In this document: positions 48,101 to 59,494 of the stretch, in pieces
Layout of the letters: every line of letters starts with the position of its first letter
Numbering within the stretch: position 1 is the stretch's first letter
Source: Diatrype stigma
Taxonomy: Eukaryota > Ascomycota > Sordariomycetes > Xylariales > Diatrypaceae
Reading direction: 5' to 3'
Length of the DNA stretch: 64,000 nt
NCBI GenBank assembly: GCA_022225965.2
Contig: JAKJXP020000005.1
Coordinates: 620,001 to 684,000, forward strand
The notes under the pieces: generated by a model
What the model was told of the DNA's origin: nothing
The model's input: only the letters and a program-made list of their open reading frames with translations
Database searches by the model: none
Translations under genes and position numbers: made by a program

Positions 48101-48940
48101 AACCCCGAAGGCGGCGAGCCAGCCTTGAAGGTTATCGAATGCAACCTCCGGGCGTCTCGCTCGTTCCCCTTTGTCAGCAAGGTCCTTGGCACCAATTTCA
48201 TCGACGTTGCGACCAAGGCGCTCGTTGGCCAGAGTGTCCCTGAACCAAAAGATCTGATGGCTGTCAAGAGAGATTACCTTGCTACTAAGGTTCCTCAGTT
48301 CTCGTGGACCCGTCTAGCTGGCGCCGATCCGTTCCTGGGCGTTGAAATGTCTAGCACTGGAGAAATGGCCTGTTTCGGCAAGGATCTCGTTGAGGCCTAC
48401 TGGACTTCCATGCAATCCGCTATGAACTTCCGCATGCCCGAGCCTGGTGAGGGCATCCTGTTCGGTGGAGATGTCTCCAAGTCCTGGCTCACGACGATTG
48501 CCGACTACTTGTCGCCTTTAGGCTACAAGTTCTATGCGGCTGACAAGCACGTCAAGGAGTTCTTAGAATCTTCCACCAAGGAAAAGGTCAATGTAGAAGT
48601 CATTGAGTTCCCCAAGGAAGACAAGCGTGCTTTGCGGGAGGTATTCGAGAAGTACGATATCCGAGGCGTGTTCAACCTAGCCATGGCTAGAGCAAAGACG
48701 ACACTAGATGTCGACTACGTGATGCGCCGAAACGCTGTCGACTTTGGTGTTCCGTTATTCATGGAACCACAGGTAAGCAAAAGCGACACTATGGAAACTA
48801 TCAGGTGTGACATGTGCTAATACGATACACAGACTGCGATACTCTTTGCGCAATGTATGAGTGAGAAGCTGCCACGGCCGGAAGGCATCCCGTCCGAAGT
48901 CCGCCGGTGGTCCGAGTTCCTCGGTGGCAAGCCCTTGTAG
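45151..48940 (+). CDS. arg-3: Carbamoyl-phosphate synthase, arginine-specific, large subunit
   Basis: Four exons, 45151-45493, 45605-47286, 47396-48772 and 48833-48940, give 1169 residues. The introns (111, 109 and 60 nt) keep frame, rejoining [13 protein letters not shown] and [14 protein letters not shown]. The first ~80 residues are Arg/Ala/Ser-rich and almost without acidic residues, a mitochondrial presequence as in Neurospora ARG-3. The enzyme body has the two homologous halves of CarB/Cpa2: [34 protein letters not shown] and [18 protein letters not shown] in the first ATP-grasp half; then [35 protein letters not shown] and [14 protein letters not shown] in the second; then a C-terminal MGS-like regulatory domain. 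It makes carbamoyl phosphate with ammonia from the Arg-2/Cpa1 glutaminase subunit, feeding ornithine carbamoyltransferase. A fused CAD/URA2 enzyme is excluded, because no glutaminase or ATCase is attached. Confidence 0.97.
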
Positions 48941-49923
48941 ATATGTAATAGATGCCACCCCGCTTCTATTTGTTTCTTAGATGTGATCGGAAAAAGGAGG
49001 ATGAATCCCTACGGGTTGGTTCGCACTGTTTCTGAGTCGATATCCATCCACAGCCCGGAATTGCTGATCTTTGGGCTGTGGTAGGCGTTGGGATTGTCTG
49101 TGCCGGCGGGGGTGAAGGAAATATTTTGTGTCTTGTTCTTGTACGTTTGGCTTTTATGAGGGGAAAGACAAAAGTGATGTTTATATAGCCAGCTATAAGC
49201 AATTTACGAGGCTTCCAACTTGACTGTGATATGATATACGTCTAGAATTATAGGGGTTGGTGCCACAGGTCACTGCGAAAGTAGATATCATCCCTCTTAG
49301 ATATTCAAATTCGAACCATGTATTCTTGTCTAGTTATTCTAGGGTTACTGCGGTGATGCAATATCTTGAAACCCAGCCTAAGGGCTCGTCTCAGACGGAA
49401 AGTATCGCTTCAGTTAGCAAGAGTGCTGACAAAAAGACCACAACCTCAAGACTGACTAGACTCGTATACCCGATCATGTACAATGCCCCGTCAGCGTCGC
49501 AGATAGCCGCCACGAAACTCCCAAAGGACACGTGGTATCGCATGAGCACATGAAGAATGCCGAAACGCATAGTACAAGAGTATGTTGTGTATAAAGCCAA
49601 GCACTAGGCCGCCTAGGCAAGGGAAAAGAAGGTGTCTCTACCTATTTACTACACCTTCGTCCCCAGGCCCGCCCTTCCCCCACTCCCTAGAAACGCCAGA
49701 ACGCACGCAACGATGCTCCCGAATTTGAATGCCACCAGAGCGGGAAGAGCCGCCTGACCATGATGTGTAGTAGTAGTAGTGGTAGTTGGTATATAAGAGT
49801 ACAAAGTCCCGCCCCGAGAGGTTCGTGACAGCGAGCGCGGAAACATGTGATAGGAGGCAACGCGGGATGGAGTGAGTGCAAGCTGGTCGCTTGCTCTTTT
49901 GTGTTTTTTCCTTCCTCACCCCC
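48941..49923. other. Convergent intergenic region between arg-3 and sec66
   Basis: 3' flanks of two convergent genes. Frame 49257-49553 (+) has no domain. A TAGTAGTAGTAGTGGTAG microsatellite lies near 49767-49785. Confidence 0.5.
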
Positions 49924-50917
49924 TCATTTCTTCCCGCCCTTCTTCTTCTTGGCGGAGCCGGGCGTGTTGGGGGCCGTGGTGGTGCTGCCCGAGTCGACGA
50001 GCACGCCATCTTCGTCGCTACCGCCCTTGACGGAGCCCGCGACCGAGCCGGGCCCCCGGACGGAGCCGGCCACGGAGCCGGCCTCGTTGTCGAGCTCCTT
50101 CATGAAGTCCTGCTGGATGGCGGCCCGCCGCTTCTCCCACCACTCGACCTCGGCGTCGGTCTTGGCCTCGATCTCCTCGAGCCGGCGGCGCAGCACCGTG
50201 TTGGCGTTGATCTCGTTGGCGGACTGGAAGATGGTCTGGCCCCAGCCGGGCGCGAGCGCGTTGGCCTGTGCGGTTTGGTTGGATGTCAGAATACATGCAT
50301 ATGCAGATTTCAAAGGGGGGTTGGTTTCGTTGGGAAGCAAAAAGATACGCTTGCCCAGAATAGAATAACGCTAGAAGGTGAGAAAACGGGGAGACGGGTT
50401 AGGTTGAAAACCGACCTCTGCTACGACGTCCTTGAGCTCCTCCTCGATCTCCTTCTCGGCCCGCGTGAACCTCAGGTTGAGGTCATCGCCGACGCTGCCC
50501 CTCTGTATCAGGATGTTGAGCGCCTGCTTCGACGTCCGGACTTGGATGATGCGCTGGATATCCTCGACGGCTCTTCGCAGCAACGCGGCCCTTATGACGC
50601 TCTCCGGCACTTTGGGGCTCTTCTCCTGGCTGGGATCCGGCTCGAGGTGGAGTAGCGACAGGTAGATGTTTCGTTGCAGATGCGGGGGGAACCATGGCTC
50701 GAGGTTGGCGCTTTGTGCTGTGGTTTGTCGCAGTTCGTTAGTCTCTCATTGCTTCCAAGGGCAGGTAAGAAAGAAGCCCGGAGTGGTAGCTAAGCTAGCC
50801 GGTATACTTACAGGCCTTCCGCTTTCTGTAGACGGTCGAGAATGTGTATAAGGAGCCGACCATGACGAGCACGTAGGCAAAGGGGAGCGCAAGGCTCGTC
50901 CAGTCTATATCGACCAT
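49924..50917 (-). CDS. sec66: ER translocation subunit Sec66 (Sec71)
   Basis: Three exons, 50917-50812, 50717-50416 and 50265-49924, give 249 residues. The N-terminus MVDIDWTSLALPFAYVLVMV continues as GSLYTFSTVYRKRKA, the single membrane anchor typical of Sec66. The spliced body reads NLEPWFPPHLQRNIYLSLLH, KVPESVIRAALLRRAVEDIQ, SKQALNILIQRGSVGDDLNL, RFTRAEKEIEEELKDVVAE and ALAPGWGQTIFQSANEINAN, all conserved in the family. The protein is part of the Sec62/63 complex that assists post-translational import through Sec61. The tail has SVAGSVRGPGSVAGSVKGG repeats and a basic end, KKKKGGKK. The first intron (94 nt, GTAAGT) and the second (150 nt, GTCGGT) keep frame. Family assignment is strong. 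Confidence 0.94.
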
Positions 50918-51853
50918 ATTTGCTTCTCTGTCTCCGGCGGATGGAGAGGGGGGCAAAGGAGGTGGAATTACAAGACGGGAAGAGGGCGGGAGACAAGGTG
51001 GGAGAAAGCGAATGAATGAAATGACAGAGTTGAGAATTGTTCACCCCGTACGTAAACGTCAAATGTCAAATGTCGTGTAAGTCCCAGTCCCCGTTGGCCC
51101 TACCGATTATGGATACCTACATACTATAGTACGGTAAAAAAGATACATATGCAGTTACTCGATCTTGACAGATGTTCCTTAGTCTGGCAGTCTGGGTAGT
51201 AGTTGCGCCACAATTGAGGCTGCAGGGGTGCACGTACCTAGGTAGCTATCAGCTAGTCTATCAGCTATCAGCTATCAGCTATCAGCTATCGATGTCACGG
51301 ATCAGTGAAACACCCACCTGCAGAAAGCTGGAAACCCGCTGCCCGCATTCTGTCTTCCAAAAATAGGCCTGGTAACTAAGCCAGACCCTCTAACGCGATC
51401 TGGTCTAATGGGTCCACTGCATCTTTTCACCGCCCAAATTTTCAGCGATTCTGCCGTTCGAGCAATCCAATGATTCCAATCCCACCCATCATTGCCTGCT
51501 TAGGACCGTATGTGTAGGTAAGTAAATAGGCATCATTCAATGAATTATTCAGCGCATTACTCTGTACACCCTTGAGGTATCATATCAGCAGCAGCATCAC
51601 CACCACCACCACCACCATCACGACGTACCTACGTAGCAACCTACCTGCCTGCCTCCACACAGATACCTGCATACGACACTCCGCGCGAGGCAGCTGCTAT
51701 CCCATCTCCATGTGAGCGACCCGAGTCCATCACCATCTTATCGACAAGGCACCTATCGCCACAACCACAACCGCAAACACCACGACCGCTAGCGAGCGAG
51801 CGAACGCGAACAGCAGCACCACCGACCACACCAACCACCAAAACCACCCGACA
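50918..51853. other. Divergent intergenic region between sec66 and rcl1
   Basis: Shared upstream region. It contains about six copies of a 7-bp CTATCAG unit (about 51245-51290) and CACCACCAC/CCACAACCACAACCG repeats near 51598-51780, in the probable rcl1 leader. No gene recognised. Confidence 0.5.
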
Positions 51854-53080
51854 ATGTCGGGCCCGAAACCGGAGTTCGTCCGGCTGACCGGCCACCGATC
51901 CCTGACCGAGCGCCTCGTCCTCGCGACGCTGACGGGCCGCCCGCTGCACATCTCGCAGATCCGGCCGTCGTCGCCGACGGAGCCGGGGCTGGCGCCGCAC
52001 GAGGTGTCGTTCCTGCGCCTGCTCGAGGCCGTGACCAACGGCAGCTCCATGCAGATCTCGTACACGGGCACGACGCTGGTGTACCAGCCGGGCCTGATCA
52101 CGGGGGCGGCGGCGGGCTACGGCGCCGCCGACGGCGTCGTCGAGCACCAGCTGCCCGCGGCGTGCCGGCGCGGCGTCACGTACTTCCTGCTGCCGCTGTG
52201 CCTGCTGGCGCCCTTCGCCAAGGCGCACATGAACGTGCGGCTCGCGGGGCCGGGCGTCATCACGTCGGCGACGGCCGCGGGCGACCCGTCCGTCGACTCG
52301 TTCCGGACCGCGCTGCTGCCGCTGTACGACCTGTTCGGGATCCCGGCCGCGCGCGTCGAGCTGCGGGTGCTGCAGCGGTCGTGCGCGGGGCCACGGGGCG
52401 CCGGCGGCGCCGGCGTCGTCGAGCTCCGGTTCGCGAGCCAGGTCCGCCTGCCCAAGACCCTGCACCTGCACCGGGGCCCGGGCCGCGTGCGCCGCGTCCG
52501 CGGCGTCGCCTACGCCACCGGCGTCTCCGCCTCCAACAACGCCCGCATGATCCACGCCGCCCGCGAGGTCCTCAACGCCTTCGTCTCCGACATCCACGTC
52601 GCCGCCCAGTACGACCCGGCGCCGCTGGTCGCCGCCGCCGACAAGGAGAAGGCCGGCGCGACGGCGAAGCGGCGGATGGGCATCGGCTTCGGCCTGAGCC
52701 TCGTGGCGGAGTCGAGCTCCGCCGGCGTGCTGTACTCGGCGGATGTCGTGGCGCCGCCCGAGGGCGGCACGGTGCCCGAGGACGTCGGGAAGCGGTGCGC
52801 TTACCAGCTGCTGGAGACGATAAGTCGCGGGGGCTGCGTCAGCGCGGCGGCGGCGGGGACGGTTTTGACGCTGATGGCCATGGGGTCGGAAGACGTGGGG
52901 CGGTTACGGATAGGGAGGGACGTCCTAGGCACGGAGGAGATGGTAGGGCTCGCGCGAGACCTAAAGGCGTTCGGTGCGAGTAGTTGGGGTCTGAGGGACG
53001 TCGAGGATGACGACTCAGGCGATATCATAATCTCGGTGAAGGGGATTGGTATCGGGAACGTGGGTCGGAAGGTGGCGTAA
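51854..53080 (+). CDS. rcl1: RNA 3'-terminal phosphate cyclase-like protein Rcl1
   Basis: A 408-residue single-exon protein of the RNA cyclase fold. Signatures include EFVRLTGHRSLTERLVLATL near the N-terminus, SFLRLLEAVTNGSSMQISYT, TGTTLVYQPGLITG, GVTYFLLPLCLLAPFAKAHM, GDPSVDSFRTALLPLYDLFG, RVRGVAYATGVSASNNARMI, and EDVGKRCAYQLLETISRGGC near the C-terminus. Rcl1 is the nucleolar, non-cyclising relative of RtcA that works with the GTPase Bms1 in early processing (A2 site) of pre-18S rRNA. Length and features match full-length fungal Rcl1. The codon use is very GC-rich, which creates long shadow frames (52162-52983 + and 51641-52597 -). The CDS is preceded by a CA-rich leader and the ATG context is ACAATGTCG. 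Confidence 0.95.
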   Translation: MSGPKPEFVRLTGHRSLTERLVLATLTGRPLHISQIRPSSPTEPGLAPHEVSFLRLLEAVTNGSSMQISYTGTTLVYQPGLITGAAAGYGAADGVVEHQLPAACRRGVTYFLLPLCLLAPFAKAHMNVRLAGPGVITSATAAGDPSVDSFRTALLPLYDLFGIPAARVELRVLQRSCAGPRGAGGAGVVELRFASQVRLPKTLHLHRGPGRVRRVRGVAYATGVSASNNARMIHAAREVLNAFVSDIHVAAQYDPAPLVAAADKEKAGATAKRRMGIGFGLSLVAESSSAGVLYSADVVAPPEGGTVPEDVGKRCAYQLLETISRGGCVSAAAAGTVLTLMAMGSEDVGRLRIGRDVLGTEEMVGLARDLKAFGASSWGLRDVEDDDSGDIIISVKGIGIGNVGRKVA

Positions 53081-53181
53081 TGATGAGTATGAAGGGAAAT
53101 AATAAAAAATAAAAAAATAATACCCTCTTTAATAAGTACTCAGTACAGAAATTCTTTTCCCGAGCTAGATCCTCCCAAAGA

Positions 53182-54424
53182 TTATCTCTGATGCGCTGCG
53201 GCGGCTAATCTCGCCCTTCTCTGCGCCGCCAGAGCCGCAAGCGTTGCATTATATCCGACATTTTGTATCGCATAGGCTGCCGCGCTTTCTGGGGTATTCC
53301 CTCGGTTATTCCACGTGTCCCTCAGAGCCTGCCGCACGTTGAACGTCGAGAGTATCGCATTCCCCGACCTTAACACATCTAGAAGCCCATCGTACTCTCT
53401 ATTCACCTCGGTGGAGCTGCGCCCAAGGAGATTAGGCCTTCCATCAGCACCAGGCTCATCGCCCCTTAAGCGCTGCATCTCAATCCCATCGCTCTCGCCC
53501 AACGTGGGCGCATCTCGTAGCACGCCGCGCTCTTCGGCGTCGTGGTCCTGCGTAGTAGTAGGAGGTGCACCGGCCGGGTCCGTCGTCGTCGTCGCCGTCA
53601 CGCTTACGACCCTCGGCGGCTTTACCACCTTTCGTATCTTCTCTTTCTCCATATTGACCGTCACCATGAGGCACTGGAGCCCGAATATCATGAAGTCCAG
53701 CAGGAGGAGGCTCAGCCTCGACGTGGGCGCTTTCTGGCCGATGAAGTCGATGAACACGCCGCCGTGGAGGTAGCCCCTCGAGGCCTCGCCCGCAAACGGC
53801 AAGGAGGTGACGAGGTGCAGGAGGATGCATATGACGTTCGGGGCGATTATAGCGCTGACGTGGTAGTTCGGCACGTTGAGGAACGCCTCCTCCGATCTGG
53901 GGCTTATGAACAGGGACTGGGCAACCCATCGTATCGCGAGGCGGAAGAAGGAACAGCTGGAGACAGAGTTATTAGCTAGGCAGACCTTATGCCGACGATA
54001 TATGCTGTGGGAAGCTGGTATTGGGTCATGCGTGTGTGCGTGTGCGTGCGTACTCCATATAATACAAGACACATAGCTCGGCGTGAACGAGGGTGTCCAG
54101 GGTGTAGACAAGGTGGTTGAGGAACCTCAGCTTCTGCGCTAGTCCTTCCTTCGCCGTCTGCGAAAGAGATGAGCGCTGGGTCCTCGAGCCTGGCCCCGCG
54201 CCGGCAGCGTCGCCATCGCCGTCGCCGTCGCCGTCGTCGTGGCCATCGTGTGTCTGCTGCCGGGATGGTTCTTCGTCAGATTGATCCGAGGCGTGGGCGG
54301 CGACAGCGACAGCGATGGCGTCTTCGCGGCGACGTTGTTGGCGACGACGGCGACGTTGCTGGCGGCGATCGTCGGGGCTGGGGTTTGGGTCGGCCGGCGT
54401 GGTCGGGGTGGAAGCATCATTCAT
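53182..54424 (-). CDS. DSC E3 ubiquitin ligase complex subunit 4-like (DUF1746)
   Basis: Two exons, 54424-54054 and 53956-53182, give 381 residues. A 97-nt intron (GTACGC...TCTCCAG) joins LCVLYYM|DCSFFRLAIRWV. The family core is NHLVYTLDTLVHAELCVLYY, VICILLHLVTSLPFAGEASR, GYLHGGVFIDFIGQKAPTSR and LSLLLLDFMIFGLQCLMVTV, with at least three hydrophobic segments. In fission yeast and Aspergillus the Dsc complex is a Golgi ligase needed for proteolytic activation of the SREBP sterol and hypoxia regulator. Residues 10-80 are an Arg/Gln/Asp-rich disordered lead (QQRRRRRQQRRRED, GDGDGDGD repeats). The frame is open from an earlier ATG at 54544, giving 421 residues; the later start is chosen because the extra part is simple TPTRPEPDPNP sequence. 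C-terminus rich in Ala/Arg. Confidence 0.85.
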
Positions 54425-55637
54425 AGCTCCACGTCCGTCATGTGCCGTGTGCGCGGGAACGGAACCACCGGAGAGAGATTGGGAATTGAGGGTCGGGTTC
54501 GGGTCGGGTTCGGGTCGGGTCGGAGTCGGGGTCGTGGACCTCACATGCTGTGACGATGCATGGATTCGTTCGAGTTCTAACTAGGTAGTCTAACGGGCCG
54601 TGGATGCTTTCAATGTGGCGCGAGGTCTGTCTACCTCTGGTTGGGTGTCTAATTCGTAGCTGGGTTATGTACGTCTAGTATTAACCTTATAAACCAGAAG
54701 AAAAGAGGTCGTCGATAGGTGCCTGCTTCTAAGCAGGTGCAGGCTGTAGGCTAGCGCGGAGTAAGGAAGTCGTCAATGGGAATGGGCGCAGCAGCAGGCA
54801 GTGGCAGGCAAGGCAGGTGGGCTTCCTTACCTCCACCAAGCTCTACGAAGTAGGTACTTACACAGAACCTACATATGTACTTACCTAACTGGGTATAACT
54901 ACCTAGGTAGGGGGCAGGAGGGCCATATAAGGCCACCGCAGTTAAGCTACGAAATGACCCACACGGATGATGCCATATTCCCCAGTCTTCTCAATATGGA
55001 GGTCTTCTTACGTCGTTCTATATTCGGTATATTCCATACTCAGAGCTTTGGAAGCTGTGATCACTCCTTCTTTCTGTCATGCTGTTGAATACTCTGCAAG
55101 TCCTGTATTCAATCGGAAGCTTTGCTCCATGGAACACATAAGAGCAGATTATTAACATCGTCGGGTTTGACTTCTATGAACAGCGGGACATTTAGAGGTT
55201 CAGACTCCACCATTGCCAATATAACATGGAAACTTATCAGAAAAGGGGCAAACTTATGATAACGGCAAGCAATCACCCGCAGCATCACATAGTATACTCC
55301 TAGGACTAGCTGGCCTCTCGGTTGCTTATGTTGCTCCCCTGTGTCCTAAGCAGCGGTCGGAATACGACCAGATGCAAGTGCTCATATGTACTAATATTAA
55401 GGGTACTCTATAGGTAGTTAGTACTCAAAAGAAGGTAAAGAACCGAACTCCAAATCCACCTATCCCGTTTATGCTCCCAAAACCGAGTATGTCCTTCTAG
55501 CCCTTTCCTTGGTGTACACGGGTGTCCTCCTTACACACCTCGTTCTTATGTACTATACTGCCGTTCCCAAGCCAGCCATCTATTTACCTAGTCAGTCAGT
55601 CCACATCACATCCCATCACCACTCCATCCCGATCAGT
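54425..55637. other. Intergenic region, no supported gene
   Basis: Contains (GGGTC)-type repeats at about 54489-54530 (GGGTCGGGTTCGGGTCGGG) overlapping the possible Dsc4 N-terminal extension, and several ACCTAGGTA-type motifs near 54900. Frames at 54801-55155 show no domain. Confidence 0.45.
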
Positions 55638-55779
55638 TCATGAATACCAGTGCAGCTTGCGCCTCCACATCTCATCCTCCTCGTCGGCGCGGGCGCGAGC
55701 GCGCCGCGCATCCTCGAGGATCTCGTCCTCCTCCGAGCGCATGACGACGTCGTGATTTGATGCTGCTGCCGCAGCCTGA

Positions 55780-55812
<33 letters not shown>

Positions 55813-56198
55813 GGGGACTCGCAGCCCCGCAGGCCGATGAAGCGGCCGATCTTGCGGCGCTTCTCCTCGAGCGGCAGGCGGGCGTCCCACGCCCGGATGG
55901 GGCACGGGTAGTGGAAGGTCCAGCGGCACGGCGTGCGCTGGTGGTAGAAGCGCGCCAGCTCCTCGAGCTGCGCGTCCGTCAGCAGCCAGAAGTTCAGCAG
56001 CGTGTCCGGGAACGCCGGGTGCACCGCCCCCGTGTTCAGCTGCACCAGCGGCGCCAGCGGCAGCGCCATCTGGTGCAGCTTCTGCCGGAACGCCTCGTTC
56101 CTCGCCGCCCGCCGCTCGCCTAGCATGCTTCTGCTGCTGCCGTGGTGCGGTGGCGGCGGCTGCTGCTGTTGCTGCCCGTTCTGGTATTGGTTCTCCAT
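55638..56198 (-). CDS. Uncharacterised fungal protein (186 aa)
   Basis: A single-exon protein of 186 residues beginning MENQYQNGQQQQQPPPPHHG. Downstream is a compact, conserved-looking block: RRAARNEAFRQKLHQMALPL, APLVQLNTGAVHPAFPDTLL, NFWLLTDAQLEELARFYHQR and TPCRWTFHYPCPIRAWD, then a basic EEKRRKIGRFIGLRGCES. A poly-Ala stretch and a charged ARRARARADEEDEMWRRKLH tail end the chain. I recall similar LLTDxQLExLAxFYHQxTP proteins of unknown function in other ascomycetes, but I recognise no named domain. There is no signal peptide or membrane segment. A TATATA motif on this strand near 56347-56353 fits a promoter. The frame is open to 56360, but the extension is simple THTHTHT sequence. Confidence 0.75.
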
Positions 56199-56416
56199 CG
56201 AGGTGTGTGTGTGTGTGTGAGTGTTGAGTTGAGTATGCGACGACGATGGTGGTGATGATAGACGTCGTCGTCGACTGGCTACTGGTTGGTTTAGGAGACT
56301 AGGGGGATACCCGTCTTCTGCGTCGCTGGACTGGACTGGAGAGCCTGTATATAAGAACAAGTGCTCGTCGGGGATTCCGTTTGGCGTCTATAAAGCGAGT
56401 TGTCCTCGCAGGTTGC

Positions 56417-56425
56417 TATAAAAAG
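56417..56425 (+). promoter_or_regulatory. TATA box, rightward
   Basis: TATAAAAAG on the plus strand lies about 230 bp upstream of the small plus-strand frame at 56658, divergent from the 186-aa gene. It is the main support for transcription of that small frame. Confidence 0.35.
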
Positions 56426-56657
56426 GTGCTGCTGATGCGCAAATAGCGTTACGTGTAGAATGTAATTATGTGATAGTAATGATTGAACACTGTTTCTTGC
56501 TGCTGTTTTTTTGTTCTTTTCTGGATCTGTCTGCAATGGTTTCACAAAGTGGGAAAATCGTCAAGGCCTTCGACCGCGTCGTCAAAGCCGCTCAGCAGCT
56601 GAAAAGTCAAGGGAAGTAGAAAAATATTTATATGGGCATTTATTTCTTGAGGGAACG

Positions 56658-56942
56658 ATGAGCACTTGGGACGAACGACTGCGCGGCTGGTGGGGAGAAG
56701 GTCTTATGAGAACAGACTCGAAGTTGACGGTGCGGCCGAGGCGTCTTCTTGTAGATGCCGGGGTCGTGGCGGCCTTCTTTATTGCTTCCTTGACGTTTCT
56801 GTTCATCGCGGTCCCGGTGGTTGTTGGCTTCTTTGTTCGACGGTCCTACCTTCATACGACACCACTTTGTCTAGAACATGGGTTCCTTTCTTCGCTCAAG
56901 CTACCCCAGAGGTCGAACCACCGCGAAAAACAGCCCAACTAG
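56658..56942 (+). CDS. Possible small membrane protein (94 aa), low confidence
   Basis: The reading MSTWDERLRGWWGEGLMRTD precedes a single strongly hydrophobic segment, VDAGVVAAFFIASLTFLFIA and VPVVVGFFV (residues 33-61), and a hydrophilic tail. The frame is open further upstream, but this ATG is the only one near the hydrophobic block. No family is recognised, and overlapping antisense frames (56582-56855) are equally long. It could be the 3' UTR of a neighbour or a chance frame. A rightward TATA box upstream is the only outside support. Confidence 0.3.
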   Translation: MSTWDERLRGWWGEGLMRTDSKLTVRPRRLLVDAGVVAAFFIASLTFLFIAVPVVVGFFVRRSYLHTTPLCLEHGFLSSLKLPQRSNHREKQPN

Positions 56943-57086
56943 ACGGATTGGGCAAGGCATTTATTTGTGTTATTTGTGTTGGCCACTGGCCTGCAACTAC
57001 AAGTTTGTCACAATGAGTTGGGACGACTTGATCACATCCGAACAAACTCACAACCCGTCCCAGATGACCAATTGATACCAAACCAC

Positions 57087-59494
57087 TCAAAGCCCTTTCC
57101 AGGCAAGTTTGGCGATATGATCCGCTTTCTTCCTGCTTGGCTTCACAAAGCCCATAGCTCTCAATTCGGCAAGCCCACGATAGAATAAAACAAGCGCCGG
57201 TCTTTCATCGAGACCCTCTTCGTTTTCTCCCCCGACGATTGCTACATAGGCCGACCAGAGGTCGGCAACATTGACAAGCGATCCAGTTTCAAGATATAGC
57301 TGGTAGAGAATCGCGGTGGTGGGCAACGTCGGGGCCATTTGCGTTTCCCCGCCCTTACAGCAGGAACACCCCAAGTAATCGTGGGGTCGTGACAATGCTC
57401 GTTCGACAACAGCTCGCGGGCGAGGTATGAACACATCTTTGTAGGGTGTCCTCGAGTCGTACAACCATATCTCACTGAACAGCATGTCCTCAGCTCTTTC
57501 GCAGTATAGCCCCTCTTGCAGGTGTGCAACAAGGCGATCGATTAGGTCAGTGAATGCCTTATCTTTGTCAGTGAGGGCTGCTGTGTCTTGACTCAGCTGC
57601 ACTTTTTGAGCGATGACCGTTGTCCGAAGAACCTTGCTCTGTCTGCTATATGTACTTCGCAGCACATGGCCTTCATCCTCAGCTTTCGCCTGCAAGTCTT
57701 TCATGTTAGCTAAAGTGTCGGTGAAGAAGGCAGCAGCCTCCTCCCTCTCGTCCGCCCACGAGTTCAACCCAAGAGTCCAGTCGCCCTCTTTGATGGCATC
57801 GAGGACTTGGGTTAGATAGGATATGGCGTCAGTCGGCTGCATCTGTTTCACGGTCTCGACAAACTCAGCATGTTCTCCCTTGACATCAACCCCGTTTGCA
57901 ATCGCGTCCAAATAGAGTTGCGCGAATTCGGAGGACGTAGCCTTCCCAGCAGATATATATTTGAGTACTCGCAGTAATCTCACCACCCATTCGCGAGATT
58001 GGGAGAGCCGTTCTCGCACATGAGTTGCAAGGAACTCGTCATCATCCAGGAGCCGCTTTGCATACTCTAGGTCTCCTTCCTGTATTGCTGTTTCTACGGA
58101 TTGGCGGAAAGACGGCAACGTGCGAAATGCTTCCAAATGTTCTGGCTGGATGGTTTTGATATCCGCTTCTTCAGACATGAACACCGTGAGTGGGTTCGCA
58201 TAGAAGTGACACATATAGGCGTACTATATTGTTAGTATCAAGGCGAGATGACGTTATGGATAATGGTGCTTTACCTTTAAGGAGCTCACGAGAATTGGTA
58301 TGCTTGCCACCTGCTCTTGCTGGCGCTCCAGAATGCCACGCACAAAATTTGGCCCAAGTCGTATAGGGGCTTCCGAATGTGCAATGGCAGTCTTAAAGAT
58401 CTTGTGGACGATCGATGTAGACTGTTCCACATCAAATTGGTCGCCATAGAGACATTGGCAGGTGGATTTCAATAGTCGAGCCTGGAACAATTCAACCGAT
58501 GTAGCAACCCCGAAAAGCAGAGCAAAAGGTATTCGATCGAGCCAAGAACTAGAGTGGCCTGGTTAGGTACTCCAGCTAGAAATGGGTATGGGTTGAAATA
58601 CCTCAAAAGAGAAATCAAGTCCGAAAGTAGACCGCTATCGAAAGCCTCGCTATCTTGAAAAGCAATGGCAATATGTCCTTGACGGTTCGATTTGAGATAG
58701 GAGTAGAGCGCTTCAAGGTCGTAGCTAAGATATTTCCGCTTCTAGAAACAACATTAGAAAACTGCTTGGGGTGACACCTAAGCGTAGTAAGCCTTACATC
58801 CTTGCCCACGGCTAGATCCAAGTCCTCTCCTTCATCAGTCGCCGCAGAAGTAACATCGTGAATGATTTTCCTCAAGACAGCTTTCAAGTTGGTCGCGTCG
58901 CTAGAGCGCAGTCGCACCGTTCTCGTGTGTGCCCGTGTATGCAGAGTTTCAGACAGTTGCTCAAACAGAAGCTCCTGTGATGCAATACTAGGGCCGGTGA
59001 TAATGAAAGCAGATGGGATTTTGTCATCTGGTGTGTGATCTGAAGCCGTTTGTATGAATGATGCCACTTCGTCTAGGGTTGACTGGTTCGCCTCCCGAAG
59101 TATGCGCTAGATATATTATATGGTCAGCGAGGGGCCCTCAATGGTACTCAATCATCATGATCAACCAACCTGGATTCTCTTGTCGATCTCTGACCATGAG
59201 TCCTCAAAGACTCGCTGTCGAAGGCGCATGCATTCTTCACTTTCGGCACCACCGAAGAGAGGATGAAAGGTTGAAGCAACAGGCAAGTTCTGGGCATTCG
59301 GCTTGCTATGTTTCTTCGACACCCTCCTACGCTTCGAGGGTCTACTCTCACCATCAACTTCATCGGCCGGATCAAAGACATAGGCGGCCTATAAGATCTT
59401 GTTAGTGCCATTGTCCTACTCAATCTGACTCACACATACTTACCTGATGTTCCTTCCCCTCGTATATCTCGCTTGCATACTCTTCAATCGCCAT
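57087..59494 (-). CDS. orc3: Origin recognition complex subunit 3
   Basis: Six exons, 59494-59444, 59388-59170, 59106-58798, 58741-58602, 58548-58275 and 58223-57087, with five short introns (51-63 nt), give 709 residues. Reading: MAIEEYASEIYEGKEHQ, then the SRPSKRRRVSKKHSK basic patch, FGGAESEECMRLRQRVFEDS, IPSAFIITGPSIASQELLFE (AAA+-like core), KRKYLSYDLEALYSYLKSNR, LISLL|SSWLDRIPFALLFGVATSVE, YAYMCHFYANPLTVF, and a C-terminal winged helix, DLWSAYVAIVGGENEEGLDE to ADHIAKLAWKGL. This matches Orc3, the subunit that bridges Orc2 and Orc5 in the complex licensing replication origins in the nucleus. For the fourth intron the nearer acceptor (CCAG) leads to a stop; the TCTAG 10 nt downstream restores the conserved SSWLDRIPF. 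The last exon alone holds about half the protein. Confidence 0.93.

Noticed and set aside
52162..52983. 273-codon alternative frame in rcl1 and 51641-52597 on the opposite strand
   Set aside because: Low-complexity Arg/Gly/Ala sequences; rcl1 itself is unambiguous.
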